Shown here: in pieces, positions 6,891-15,323 of the stretch
Layout of the letters: each line of letters begins with the position of its first letter
How positions within the stretch are numbered: position 1 is the first letter of the stretch
The notes under the pieces: model-generated
What the model was told of the DNA's origin: nothing
The model's input: only the letters and a program-made list of their open reading frames with translations
Database searches by the model: none
IMG/VR virus record: IMGVR_UViG_3300028610_000282
Location: 1-24,385 of that record
DNA from: a virus
Length of the DNA stretch: 24,385 bases
Strand: one strand, 5' to 3'
Position numbers and translations under genes: made by a program

Positions 6891-7589
6891 TTAGACCAAT
6901 ATCTTGATTCTAATCGGATACAGAGTAGTGTTATTGAAGTTAGCTTGACACTTGGCCAAACTAGCGCCCTTAACAACTATAGCGACAGGAGCAGCATACT
7001 GAACGTGAGCTCCATTAGCCTTATCTGTAGCAGGTGTTCCGCTAGAAGCATCAGTACTATTATTAGTAACCTTAGCTTCATCAGCAGCTGGGTACAATTT
7101 GTCGCCCGGCTTCATCTGATCGGTTGCCGAAATAACGCTAGCAGTCATGTCACAAGTATAATGTACGGTGTCCCAGATACCCATATGAGCAACGCCTAGC
7201 GGAGCTTCTTTGGTTCCTGCGATATCGCCATTAGAGTCATAGCTGGGTTGAGCAATAACATCACTAGAACCCAGGTCGCCTGGCATCATAAAGCCAGTCG
7301 GATGTACCTGATGGTAACCCATCTTGACCTTCTGCATAGCGAATCCAAAAGCGTTCTGATCAAGGGAATAACCACTGGTTGCACCAGTTGCAGTTCTAGA
7401 ACCGTCGCCATGAGCCATCTTAAAAACAATGGGTTCCTCATTAATGTTATTGACAGCATGAGCATATAGCTTAACAACAGATCCAGCATATGCTACAACA
7501 CCACCTACACCAGCTGAGTTAGCAGCACTTGTCACAGCACCATAACTACAAAATTGATTTTCAACAACAGGATGTCTTGGAATAAACAT
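6891..7589 (-). CDS. Virion head protein, probable decoration protein (232 aa)
   Basis: GGAGGAAATAGG lies just upstream of ATG 7589. The protein is rich in Ala, Gly, Ser, Thr and Val, with alternating hydrophobic residues typical of a beta-structured virion protein. It has no catalytic motif. A segment of small residues near 17-38 and short Asp/Thr/Ser-rich loops near 120 and 180 look surface-exposed. The gene sits directly between the scaffold and the major capsid protein, where many large phages encode a head decoration or stabilisation protein made in high amounts. That role is inferred from position and composition. A head-completion protein or second coat protein is the main alternative. 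Confidence 0.6.
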   Translation of the reverse strand: MFIPRHPVVENQFCSYGAVTSAANSAGVGGVVAYAGSVVKLYAHAVNNINEEPIVFKMAHGDGSRTATGATSGYSLDQNAFGFAMQKVKMGYHQVHPTGFMMPGDLGSSDVIAQPSYDSNGDIAGTKEAPLGVAHMGIWDTVHYTCDMTASVISATDQMKPGDKLYPAADEAKVTNNSTDASSGTPATDKANGAHVQYAAPVAIVVKGASLAKCQANFNNTTLYPIRIKILV

Positions 7590-7603
7590 ATCCTATTTCC
7601 TCC

Positions 7604-8362
7604 TTAATTATCAGTTTTCATACGCTCTGCCATGGCTGCGCCAAGTTTTGCGTATTTAGCTATGACATTATCCGAAGGCATAACCTCCATGTTCATAGCG
7701 GCAGCTACTGCCATATCAGGATCGACATTGACCGGAGGAGTTTCCTCTTCAGCTTCCTCTTCGTTTTCCTCAGAGGCTTCTTCATTGGTTTCTTCCTCAG
7801 TAGCTTCTTCTTCATTAACTTCTTCATTGTTCTCCTCCGCGGTTTCTTCTTCTTGAGTCTCCTCTTCAGAAGCTTCTTCCTCGGATGCAGGTTTCGCCAA
7901 TTCAGCTTCAACAGCGCTTCTTAGAGAGACGAGCTCTTCTTTATAACTTCCAAATTCCTCGTCTTCCATCTCCCTGATCTTAGCCGTCTGTGCGTCCTTA
8001 TCAGAAAGTGCCACGCCTGCCTTCACCAATTCGTCCATGCGAAGCTCAGCAGCTTTGTCTTTTCTCATTTCTTCGATTTTACTCTCAGACTCGGCGAGCT
8101 TACTAGCTGATTCTTCAACTTCATTCTGTGCTGCCTCAAGCCCAGAAGTTAGTTCGGTAACTTTAGTCTCCAGATCGTTAATCTGCGTCGCTACTTCTTC
8201 GTCCGAAGCGTTTTTGCCTTCCAGCGCGTCGGTCAGTTCAGTAATAGTATCGGCAGATCTCTGAAGAGCTTTTTCAGTCTCAGCTCTTTGCTCGGCCTCT
8301 TCTTTCTGAGAAAAGATTTCGGCCACCATCACCACAACATCTTTTTTCAGTTCTTCATTCAT
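7604..8362 (-). CDS. Prohead core / scaffolding protein (252 aa)
   Basis: Residues about 20-105 form a long heptad-rich coiled coil full of Glu, Lys, Ala and Leu. A helical segment near 107-150 (RMDELVKAGVALSDKDAQTA) follows, in a style common in phage core proteins. Residues 159-208 are almost only Glu with Ala, Thr and Asn. The last 35 residues form an Ala/Met-rich amphipathic helix suited to bind the inner capsid surface. Scaffold proteins guide shell assembly and are then removed, usually by the prohead protease, which is encoded two genes upstream. A strong site (AGGAGG) lies nine bases before ATG 8362, and a 129-base untranslated stretch precedes it. The composition and its place before the capsid gene support the call. 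Confidence 0.78.
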   Translation of the reverse strand: MNEELKKDVVVMVAEIFSQKEEAEQRAETEKALQRSADTITELTDALEGKNASDEEVATQINDLETKVTELTSGLEAAQNEVEESASKLAESESKIEEMRKDKAAELRMDELVKAGVALSDKDAQTAKIREMEDEEFGSYKEELVSLRSAVEAELAKPASEEEASEEETQEEETAEENNEEVNEEEATEEETNEEASEENEEEAEEETPPVNVDPDMAVAAAMNMEVMPSDNVIAKYAKLGAAMAERMKTDN

Positions 8363-8491
8363 AAAGTAATACCTCCTATGAAATTTTAAACGAGATATTT
8401 ATTCTTTTACTACCAACCTGAATGAATTTAAGTATTTTTACAACAAAACTTCCCTTCTCCTAATACCTAAATCAGTAAGTCAATGTTACTT
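8363..8491. other. 129-base AT-rich untranslated spacer before the scaffold gene
   Basis: This is the longest clean gap in the head cluster. It has no convincing small open frame. On the minus strand there is an isolated TTGACT without a matching -10, an orphan purine tract (GGAGAAGGGAAG), and AATAAATA about 35 bases before the scaffold start. The last differs by one base from the T4-type late promoter core TATAAATA. None is strong enough to call. Confidence 0.3.
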
Positions 8492-8917
8492 TTACGGTAG
8501 CATCTGACGTGCGCCAGTGTTGCCTCTACACGCAATAGTTGCAACGTCGGGGTCCATACCTACCATAACTATGACGTCAAAGTTGGTATCAGCCGAAACT
8601 GAACTACCTACTTTAACTTTAATCACGTTATTGACAGTATCTTTCTCGACCCAATGCTCGTCCCCAGCGTCAGACGCGGGGGTAGCTGTCACATTGCAGT
8701 ATGTAGCAGCTTCCATTCCATGGAACTTCACACCGCTGATAACAGTGACTTCAGCAGCACCAGAAGCTACTGTAACGGTCTCAGACCATATAAATGGGTA
8801 AGCGTGGTTATTACCCATATTACGATAAATCAGCGCCATGGCGTCATCACCGTTGATGCGGGTAAGTTTCGGGGTACTTTTCAGTGTTCCCTGTTGTCCA
8901 ATGTTAATGTCTGGCAT
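8492..8917 (-). CDS. Beta-rich virion protein (141 aa)
   Basis: AGAGGAGG lies just upstream of ATG 8917. The protein is short, with a polar N-terminal 20 residues (GQQGTLKSTPKLTRING) and then a run of alternating hydrophobic and polar residues (VTVASGAAEVTVISGVKF, VNNVIKVKVG, FDVIVMVG). This fits a beta-sandwich such as a head fibre, decoration or joining protein. No cysteine pair, membrane segment or enzyme motif stands out. It lies between the prohead protease and the scaffold, so a capsid-associated structural role is likely but inferred. I do not recognise the exact family. Confidence 0.6.
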   Translation of the reverse strand: MPDINIGQQGTLKSTPKLTRINGDDAMALIYRNMGNNHAYPFIWSETVTVASGAAEVTVISGVKFHGMEAATYCNVTATPASDAGDEHWVEKDTVNNVIKVKVGSSVSADTNFDVIVMVGMDPDVATIACRGNTGARQMLP

Positions 8918-8966
8918 AATTGCCTCCTCTACGATTTAGATTTAACTGCCTCGTGTCAAGCAGCTT

Positions 8967-10097
8967 TTAATTCAATTTTCCAGCTTTGTCTAATGCGTCA
9001 TTGAGCACCTTAGTCAGCTCTGTTCTTCTATCGCTCTTTTCTCTCTCGTTGATTAGTGTTTTAGCGTAGGTTTTGGCTGCTTTTCTTGCTTGATTTCTTA
9101 AACAGTCTGGGTCAGTAGTGTCTCTTGAAAAAGATGTACATCCTTTCTCATATAGGGTACACCAATCAGTGTTGACAACTTCTGTGTCGGGGCCTTGTGG
9201 CTCCTGTGCGAATACTCTACGTTTGTAGTTTACACAAATTCCAGTTGTGTCTTTGTACTGTAATTCTGCTTCCTCAGTTTCATCCGAAGGGTCTGTAATT
9301 ACAGAAGTATCGCCCTCTACTTTATTAGAGGTTAGTTTATTAGCTTTCTCTAACAGATCGTAATCTAAGACAATTACCTCTTTAGAGGCCTTCGAACTCT
9401 TCTCAGAAGCTGTCTCAAGTATTATAGATGCTGGGTTTGCAGGATTTTTGACTACACCACATCCTGAGAATACTATACCTCTCAGGACACGCTCTAGTGT
9501 TCCCTCCGCTATTTCTTTTCCCTTCTTGACGACCTTAGCCAGTTTACCAAAGAGTCTGTCATTAAATGCTAATCCCATTACTTCAGCCTCGCGCTGGGTT
9601 AAAACTAGATCACCAATTTTTACATCATAACTTGAGTAATAACACTCCATTGACACGCACCACTTACCGCTAGATACTTCTCTCGCTAAATTGGGAAATC
9701 TGTTTCTATATATCACACCAGCGATTACCACGTGCATATCATTATTCTCACTGTCGAGACTGGCGTCCTCTTTATTAGCTAGTTCCTCCATATTTAGCTT
9801 TTTATTATCATTGTCCATAAATGCCCTGTCGTAAATGTGACCCACAATGTCTTCTTCTTTGTGTTCCACGTCTAGAGCTTTACTAACAATAGTATCCTCT
9901 GCCTTTACAAGCTCAGAAGGTAAGAAATGTGCTCCATTTAGATTTGTGCCGGCGGAAACAAAAACAGCAGAAAAATATTGTAAATCTGGCTGCTTGTCTT
10001 CATTTCTAGGAAGATCTATAACAGCGGCACACGCCTTCTGTAAATCTTCAGTTTCTTCCTCAAGTATAATATCTGCTTTTAAATAAAATTTACCCAT
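8967..10097 (-). CDS. Prohead maturation protease with Cys-rich C-terminal extension (376 aa)
   Basis: The N-terminal half looks like the assemblin-type serine proteases that cut scaffold and capsid during head maturation. A histidine in LDVEHKEEDIVGHIYDRAF (H79) and a serine in WCVSMECYYSSYDV (S149) sit in the order and setting of the family's catalytic His and Ser. GVVKNPANPAS (214-224) matches the conserved strand near the end of the domain. After about residue 230 there is a linker, then a tail (about 280-345) with four cysteines at 288, 313, 320 and 332 that is not part of the usual protease. The gene follows the portal and precedes the scaffold, as expected. The start is supported by AAGGAGACTTTAA before ATG 10097. 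Protease identity is likely; the tail's role is unknown. Confidence 0.75.
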   Translation of the reverse strand: MGKFYLKADIILEEETEDLQKACAAVIDLPRNEDKQPDLQYFSAVFVSAGTNLNGAHFLPSELVKAEDTIVSKALDVEHKEEDIVGHIYDRAFMDNDNKKLNMEELANKEDASLDSENNDMHVVIAGVIYRNRFPNLAREVSSGKWCVSMECYYSSYDVKIGDLVLTQREAEVMGLAFNDRLFGKLAKVVKKGKEIAEGTLERVLRGIVFSGCGVVKNPANPASIILETASEKSSKASKEVIVLDYDLLEKANKLTSNKVEGDTSVITDPSDETEEAELQYKDTTGICVNYKRRVFAQEPQGPDTEVVNTDWCTLYEKGCTSFSRDTTDPDCLRNQARKAAKTYAKTLINEREKSDRRTELTKVLNDALDKAGKLN

Positions 10098-10108
10098 TTA
10101 AAGTCTCC

Positions 10109-11935
10109 TTATTCCTCTTTTTCAAAGCGAAGTTTAGCTAATTCATGTGTAAATTCTGCAAAATCTTCATCCGACATATTCTTTACGACATCTTGAATAG
10201 ATGCTGTTTTTTGAGCCGGCGTTGTTTGTGGTTTAGTTTTTGTCTTTGTTTTAGTTGTATTCTTTTTTGACGGGCTTGCAGGCTGTTTCTTCTTTGCTGG
10301 CTGTCCTTTAGGTCTACCACTAGATGGTGTTCCTTTAGGGGCCTTCTGTGTATTCTGTAAGCCACCAGCCTGTTGCCAGGGTGATCCAATAATACCAAAG
10401 ATACCTTTGTCAACCAGTGGAAATTCCTCTTCCATGTTAGCCAGTTCGTTGGGGTAATCAAACCCTACTTCCTCAAGAGCAGTGTGATAACTGATCATTC
10501 TTCTATCAACCAGTTGTGAAATAATGTTCATGTACATTATAGTATCTTTAAGTATACCGTCATCCCATCTGATCTTGGGAAATCTATCAAACCCCATAGC
10601 CTCAGCTATCTGTTGGTACTCTCTGTAAATCCAATTAGTGACCTGACGTCTAGCATAATCTATTTCTTCTTGTATACCTTTTATAACAAGCTGTGCTTCA
10701 GCTACATTCATATCACCAACACCATCTATAAGGGCCCTTGACATAGCCAAACCAGCAGATATATCTTCGTTGACCTGTATGTATTTTTCTGGTCCTAAAA
10801 TATCTCCAATCTCAGGGGACACTATCTTCTCTACCTTTAGTGTGTGATTCCACACCACGTCAAAGGATTTACCAGATGTGTTGAACAGCTGTGATACAGC
10901 CTCTAACTCTTCCTGTGTCACCACTGGATAATCATCGTTACCTATTGTAATTTTTAGTATATAGTTAGTAATACCATCTAAAGTACTTAGGTCTGCCTGT
11001 CTTAAAGCATTTTTGTATTCTATTGAATCAAATATTTTGAACGATCTTGGTTTGGCGTATCGTTCGTAAGGCATCTTTCTGTAAGTTACAAAGCCTACCA
11101 GCCTGGAGTCTAGTGGAAACTCTCCACCTTTTTCTGCTGCTTGTTTCATATCAGATGGAAGCGCTTTGATAAGTTCTTTCTCATCCTCTGTGAGCTCGCT
11201 GGTGGGTTTCTTTAATAGTTCTGTCAACTCCGGTGGCGGTGTTAGTTTTACACTCACCTTGTCAAATAACAAGTTGCCTTCTATGTTCACCAATAACGGA
11301 TTTAGTACAGTATAACTAACTGGTAAATGCCCCTTGGACCAAATGTTCTTTTTGGCAGCAGTTGCTTTTTTATTAGTTTTAATTTTTTGTCCGGGGATTG
11401 GTGAAAGATGGGATACACGAGGTTCATACTTAGCTAGAACCTTATATGTAGTTACGTGTCCGTACTTGAAAAAATCTAAATAAATCCAATCTATCAACTC
11501 ATGAAATTTTGTGTCAAATGCCCAGACATCGAAAAAGTTTTTAATGTTGTCATCATCAATGTCATGTTCAAAGCCCTTCGATGACAAGCCTGTTAGGATG
11601 TTGACAGTGGAACCTAGTTCTGGGATCATGTTGTAATACCTTATGGCATTCTCGAACTGTTCCTGGGGGGTTTGCTGCATTGGGTCTTTTGCATTTTGTT
11701 GTTGTAAATCTAAGAAAGTACGGTTGATTGTATCCCTAGTTATTACAGCAGCCTTTTCCTTATATACCTTGGGTACTATGCCGCCGTTTTCCAGATACGC
11801 CAGGGTCTTTGGTTTAGGATCTAGTAAGAATGTAGACTGTCCAGTCTTTTCATCTATAGAAATAGACTTGATCCCTACGTCTGGGTATTTTTTCTGGAGG
11901 TCAGCAGTGACCTTATTTAGTTTATTTTGGTCCAT
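10109..11935 (-). CDS. Portal protein (608 aa)
   Basis: The portal forms the ring at the head vertex through which DNA is packaged and ejected. The evidence is size, order (after terminase, before prohead protease) and sequence style. An N-terminal helical region carries YNMIPELGSTVNILTG (about 101-116), typical of portals. A core motif, WIYLDFFKYGHVTTYKV (about 150-166), follows, and a long stem-like helix near 410-450 precedes a C-terminal segment (DTIMYMNIISQLVDRRMISY) usual in portal proteins. Between about 525 and 575 is an unusual Lys/Pro/Thr/Gln-rich low-complexity stretch, followed by a short acidic helix. AAGGAGAGG lies six bases before ATG 11935. The call is strong though no single catalytic residue defines the family. 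Confidence 0.85.
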   Translation of the reverse strand: MDQNKLNKVTADLQKKYPDVGIKSISIDEKTGQSTFLLDPKPKTLAYLENGGIVPKVYKEKAAVITRDTINRTFLDLQQQNAKDPMQQTPQEQFENAIRYYNMIPELGSTVNILTGLSSKGFEHDIDDDNIKNFFDVWAFDTKFHELIDWIYLDFFKYGHVTTYKVLAKYEPRVSHLSPIPGQKIKTNKKATAAKKNIWSKGHLPVSYTVLNPLLVNIEGNLLFDKVSVKLTPPPELTELLKKPTSELTEDEKELIKALPSDMKQAAEKGGEFPLDSRLVGFVTYRKMPYERYAKPRSFKIFDSIEYKNALRQADLSTLDGITNYILKITIGNDDYPVVTQEELEAVSQLFNTSGKSFDVVWNHTLKVEKIVSPEIGDILGPEKYIQVNEDISAGLAMSRALIDGVGDMNVAEAQLVIKGIQEEIDYARRQVTNWIYREYQQIAEAMGFDRFPKIRWDDGILKDTIMYMNIISQLVDRRMISYHTALEEVGFDYPNELANMEEEFPLVDKGIFGIIGSPWQQAGGLQNTQKAPKGTPSSGRPKGQPAKKKQPASPSKKNTTKTKTKTKPQTTPAQKTASIQDVVKNMSDEDFAEFTHELAKLRFEKEE

Positions 11936-11948
11936 TTAATTCCTCTCC

Positions 11949-12221
11949 TTATGGGTTAACGTCTAAAATACTATCTTTCCTACCAATATATACATCCGCT
12001 GGCTGGTTAGTGCCAGTATGATTGTACATATCAGTTACTCCGCTATATGTAGTACCACCTGCTGCGCTTAAGCCACTTGTAGTGGAATTATATAGCATCT
12101 CACCACTTCTATGTCTATCTTTATCGTCGGCCCAACTTGGCATAGCAGCATCTGGCGTACCGGCGCCCGAAACAGTAGCCCACCAATTTTCGGCCTGGAA
12201 ATCTTTTTCCATTGTCGCCAT
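11949..12221 (-). CDS. Small virion-associated protein, unknown (90 aa)
   Basis: AGGAGG lies seven bases before ATG 12221. The protein is small, polar and rich in Gly, Thr, Ser and Asp, without membrane or catalytic features. Its GEMLYNSTTSGL segment (about residues 40-51) resembles GGELYINSTISGI in the large tail fibre's N-terminus, which hints at a shared structural turn or attachment motif. It lies between the two-TM protein and the portal. A minor head or neck role is possible, but the function is not recognised. Confidence 0.6.
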   Translation of the reverse strand: MATMEKDFQAENWWATVSGAGTPDAAMPSWADDKDRHRSGEMLYNSTTSGLSAAGGTTYSGVTDMYNHTGTNQPADVYIGRKDSILDVNP

Positions 12222-12232
12222 ATTACATCCTC

Positions 12233-12559
12233 CTATTTATCTGTATCCATATCACCATTCGTTCCGTTCGTAAGCTTGGTACGTGCGATTATACGACTTG
12301 TTGCTAGTGTAATAAATCCACCTCCTAAAAAACCTAAACCCACAGTAGCTGATATCCAGGGAGTTGGAGGCGTTGTTCCAGGTTGTATATTAAACATACC
12401 CCATATGGTTGGAATATAAAGTAGTAACAACCATTGGAATTTCATTGAGGCTACATTACGTAATAGCTTCTGAATCCATAGATCCCAGAAATTGCTTTTG
12501 AAAATACTAAGTTTGTCAGGCTTAGCACATTCGCGTTTATGTTCTACTTCTTCAGGCAT
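12233..12559 (-). CDS. Two-transmembrane-segment protein (108 aa), holin candidate
   Basis: After a basic N-terminal 40 residues come two hydrophobic segments, about 42-60 (FQWLLLLYIPTIWGMF) and about 68-88 (ISATVGLGFLGGGFITL), split by a proline-rich loop, with a short polar tail. Size and topology match many class II holins, which form pores in the inner membrane at lysis. However, it lies between the large terminase and the portal rather than next to the M15 peptidase, so another membrane role is equally possible. The ribosome site AGAGGTGA lies four bases before ATG 12559. Membrane location is clear; function is inference. Confidence 0.6.
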   Translation of the reverse strand: MPEEVEHKRECAKPDKLSIFKSNFWDLWIQKLLRNVASMKFQWLLLLYIPTIWGMFNIQPGTTPPTPWISATVGLGFLGGGFITLATSRIIARTKLTNGTNGDMDTDK

Positions 12560-12613
12560 AATGTCACCTCTCCGGCGTGAGCGCAGTTCTCTAATAAATA
12601 ATAGGTTAGTTAA

Positions 12614-14350
12614 TTACTTGATTCTCTTCTTATCTTTTAATATTGCATGACTTATGCCACGATCTTTTCCTATAGACGGGCCCGGTCCGATCGCCTTGTG
12701 CTTGTTAAGAACAGTCCATGGAGAACCAGCTTTACGTTCTCGTATATAACCAGCCTTCTGAAACAATATAGGCTCCGGTTCGGCCTCCAGTTCCTTAGCC
12801 ACCATTCTACATCCGTGCGCTGCCAAAATTACAGCAGAATACAAGTCCTTATTTTGTCCTTTCTTAGGTGTATCAAAGTGTAATGCACCAGAGGCTGTCT
12901 GTGTAACAACTATGTTTAACATCTGTTTCTTAAGTGTCAAAACATTCTTGTAAGCGTCGGCCAATATATCAGCTGTACTTGTAGGAGGCTCTGGAAACAA
13001 CAATTTCTTGTCCTCTAACATAGCTAGTGTGGTGAAGTTAGCGTCCGCTATCCACGTAGGATTGAAGTTCACCATCTCTAATATATGTCTACCCTTCAGG
13101 TGGCGCTTATCGTCGTCTGTGCGGTCAATGAGGGGCTCGTAGTCGTTATATCCGTCCTCTAACAGATCCATGATAGCCTTACCACCACCACCCTTATCAA
13201 CGAACACTCTTATTACATTATACGAATCACAGATAGCTTGTACCATCATGGTAAGATCTTGTGTGGTTCTGCGTTTCAGTTCCAGGACGTTTACTATCTT
13301 GTTAGGATTACCATACTTTATTATTACTACACCACAGCTGGCGTCGCCGCCCTGACTGGGGTCAACACCCACCACATACTGTGCTCCAGGTTCTCCTCTA
13401 ACTTCTAATGTGTAACCACTCTCTTCTGTACATGCTTCTAATACAGAAGCCTTAAAGAAACCTTCTGAATCAGATATCATGGCAGCTTCGTATTCCATTC
13501 GGAACTCAGCGTTGGACATGATACGTTGGGCTTCTGCAATATTGTTTCTGTCTAAGAAACCCTCTGGAAGATCCCAGTACGGTATCTGCCACACTCTGTA
13601 TTGAGAAGCATCCCCGTCTTCTTCCATTTGAGACCAATGATCCTTCATTCGGCGCCACATATGATTAAACTTATAGAAACCAGATGACGTCATTATCATC
13701 TTATTTACAGTCTCAGGTTCGAAGTCATCTTCTGTGGCTAATCCCATTTCAATCAAACGATGTTGTCTTTCTAGTCGCCGGACGTTTTCCATAGGTTCTA
13801 ATGTAGTAGCACCCATAGGTCTGACAACCATATCCAGTGTTTGATCTGGCACTTGTGCTAATTCGTCCACCACAATTAAATAGAAACGAGATCCACGAAT
13901 CTTGGAACCATCACCAAGAGGTAAAGCCTCTATAAAGGATGGATTGTAACCACCAATAGCTTTAAATCTTAAATAGCAGGTGTCTGAACCGCGGGTAGGT
14001 CTTTTATCAGTGGCTTCTCTAAGTAATGGGGATTTAGCGTAGAGTTTTTCAACTTCACTGAATATCATTTTTGATTGTCTGAAAACCGGAGCTATTAATC
14101 CAACACGATATCCAGGATACAACATACAACTTAACGCAGATAGGGCTCCTAGTAGGAATGTCTTACCGAAACCACGGCCAGCAACCGTGATAACATAATT
14201 CTTAAACCACATGTCTTCAAATACAACACGTTGGATATCTGCTAAATCAATACGTAAAAGATCGTAAGCTGCTACACAAGGATTTTCTCTGTAAAATTGT
14301 ACTAACTTTGTGCCCTGATCCATCAGGACTTCGATGTTTTTTCTTGCCAC
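12614..14350 (-). CDS. terL: Terminase large subunit (578 aa)
   Basis: This is the DNA-packaging motor and nuclease. The ATPase half has a Walker A motif AGRGFGKT (57-64), a Walker B motif FYLIVVDE (156-163) ending in the catalytic Glu163, and a coupling motif MTSSGF (220-225). The nuclease half has the RNase H-like acidic residues Asp330 (VVGVDPSQGG), Asp385 (RVFVDKGGGG) and Asp502 (KDLYSAVILA). All key residues are present, so it should be active. The start is a GTG at 14350 that overlaps the TAG of the small subunit by one base, with GAGGGGG about 12 bases upstream. The two subunits are thus translationally coupled. Together they cut concatemers and pump DNA into the prohead through the portal. 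Confidence 0.95.
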   Translation of the reverse strand: MARKNIEVLMDQGTKLVQFYRENPCVAAYDLLRIDLADIQRVVFEDMWFKNYVITVAGRGFGKTFLLGALSALSCMLYPGYRVGLIAPVFRQSKMIFSEVEKLYAKSPLLREATDKRPTRGSDTCYLRFKAIGGYNPSFIEALPLGDGSKIRGSRFYLIVVDELAQVPDQTLDMVVRPMGATTLEPMENVRRLERQHRLIEMGLATEDDFEPETVNKMIMTSSGFYKFNHMWRRMKDHWSQMEEDGDASQYRVWQIPYWDLPEGFLDRNNIAEAQRIMSNAEFRMEYEAAMISDSEGFFKASVLEACTEESGYTLEVRGEPGAQYVVGVDPSQGGDASCGVVIIKYGNPNKIVNVLELKRRTTQDLTMMVQAICDSYNVIRVFVDKGGGGKAIMDLLEDGYNDYEPLIDRTDDDKRHLKGRHILEMVNFNPTWIADANFTTLAMLEDKKLLFPEPPTSTADILADAYKNVLTLKKQMLNIVVTQTASGALHFDTPKKGQNKDLYSAVILAAHGCRMVAKELEAEPEPILFQKAGYIRERKAGSPWTVLNKHKAIGPGPSIGKDRGISHAILKDKKRIK

Positions 14351-14883
14351 TAATCATCATCCCCCTCATTTATTTCTGTCTCTACGTCATACCGATTGCC
14401 GGTATAATCTTTGCGGGATGCTAATATAGCCTCTTCCTCTATTCTGTTTTTACGGATTTGCTCTGTGAGTTTGTGTTTCTTTGCTTCATCAAATGCAACT
14501 GCTAAATCTACAATAGAAAAACCTTTGAACTCATTGGGGTTAATTCTGTCTTTACGGCGGGTAGCTAGATTCTCTTTTAGTACTTTATTCTCTTTTCGTA
14601 TTTTCTCTAATGCAGTTGATATATCGACCTGCCTATCTGTGTCATCGCGGCTTGTTCTGAGAAGTCTAAATTCTAGAACACGGTTCTTGGCTAAATCCAT
14701 TATATCATCCATATCACCAGATGTTAAATCTTCTTGATCGAAGTCTGCTAGATACACATCTACAAAGTCATGGTATATAGCTGCCTCATCTGGCTTGAAG
14801 ATCTCCTCTATAGGGATGATCTCCTTGATCATTTTTTTTGGTTTAGGTGCGTTCTTTAATCTACCACTTCCTTCTCCGCCCAC
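14350..14883 (-). CDS. terS: Probable terminase small subunit (177 aa)
   Basis: The protein starts MGGEGSGR, a start often seen in small terminase subunits, and is mostly helical and charged. Its central part (about 60-120) can form a helical hairpin or coiled coil of the kind that builds the small-subunit ring. The C-terminal 20 residues are acidic (ETEINEGDDD). It directly precedes and overlaps the large subunit by one base. Small subunits recognise the packaging site and regulate the motor. The assignment comes from position, length and start sequence; no diagnostic DNA-binding motif is obvious. The neighbouring 142-aa NUMOD3-like protein is an alternative candidate for the DNA-recognition role. 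Confidence 0.65.
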   Translation of the reverse strand: MGGEGSGRLKNAPKPKKMIKEIIPIEEIFKPDEAAIYHDFVDVYLADFDQEDLTSGDMDDIMDLAKNRVLEFRLLRTSRDDTDRQVDISTALEKIRKENKVLKENLATRRKDRINPNEFKGFSIVDLAVAFDEAKKHKLTEQIRKNRIEEEAILASRKDYTGNRYDVETEINEGDDD

Positions 14884-14894
14884 AACTACCTCCT

Positions 14895-15323
14895 TTAGCC
14901 CATCTTGTCAAAATACTCACTTGGATCTATATCTAATATTTCACACTGTTCTATAAACAACACTAATAGTTCTGGTGTAATTTCATGGCTGAAAAACTCT
15001 ATGTTGGGCCCCACTGTAATCTCAATACGGTTAGCATTTCTGAGACTTTTTAAAGTCATGACATCGTCTAATCTATCAAGATTCTCCTCATTCTCTGCCA
15101 TCCATTCACAGACTTCGCCGGGCTCCTCAAAATTACAGTACATGTTTGTCAGCTCTTCTGACAATGGATTTTTGCGTTTAAAAAATACTATTAAAGAGTC
15201 TGATATCTTATCTTTTGTTTCCTGTCTGTGCCTTTGACCTTTTTTAGATTCGCTTATAGAACGCTTACTTATCTCACTTAACTTAAAACCGATCGGTCTA
15301 CCTCTACGGCCACTACTCATCAT
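14895..15323 (-). CDS. NUMOD3-like putative DNA-binding protein (142 aa)
   Basis: After a basic start (GRRGRPIGFKL) residues about 14-44 look like the NUMOD3 motif: KLSEISKRSISESKKGQRHR, then ETKDKISDSL. This is a helix-type DNA-binding module usually found in GIY-YIG or HNH homing endonucleases. Here no nuclease domain follows. Instead there is an acidic helical region with FEEPGEVCEWMAENEENLD (65-83) and a C-terminal part with HEITPELLVLFIEQCEIL (113-130). It overlaps the upstream zinc-ribbon gene by 11 bases and is 11 bases from the small terminase gene. It may bind DNA in packaging or late regulation. The motif resemblance is seen; the role is inference. Confidence 0.6.
   Translation of the reverse strand: MMSSGRRGRPIGFKLSEISKRSISESKKGQRHRQETKDKISDSLIVFFKRKNPLSEELTNMYCNFEEPGEVCEWMAENEENLDRLDDVMTLKSLRNANRIEITVGPNIEFFSHEITPELLVLFIEQCEILDIDPSEYFDKMG

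Noticed and set aside
7632-7911. Two further open frames (plus and minus) within the scaffold gene
   Set aside because: They are shadows of the Glu-rich repeat codons and read as Ser-rich or Lys-rich low complexity.
8944-8965. Eight-base-pair hairpin after the prohead protease as a terminator, and TTGACA there as a promoter
   Set aside because: No U-run follows the stem and it needs G-U pairs; no -10 element stands at a usable distance from TTGACA.
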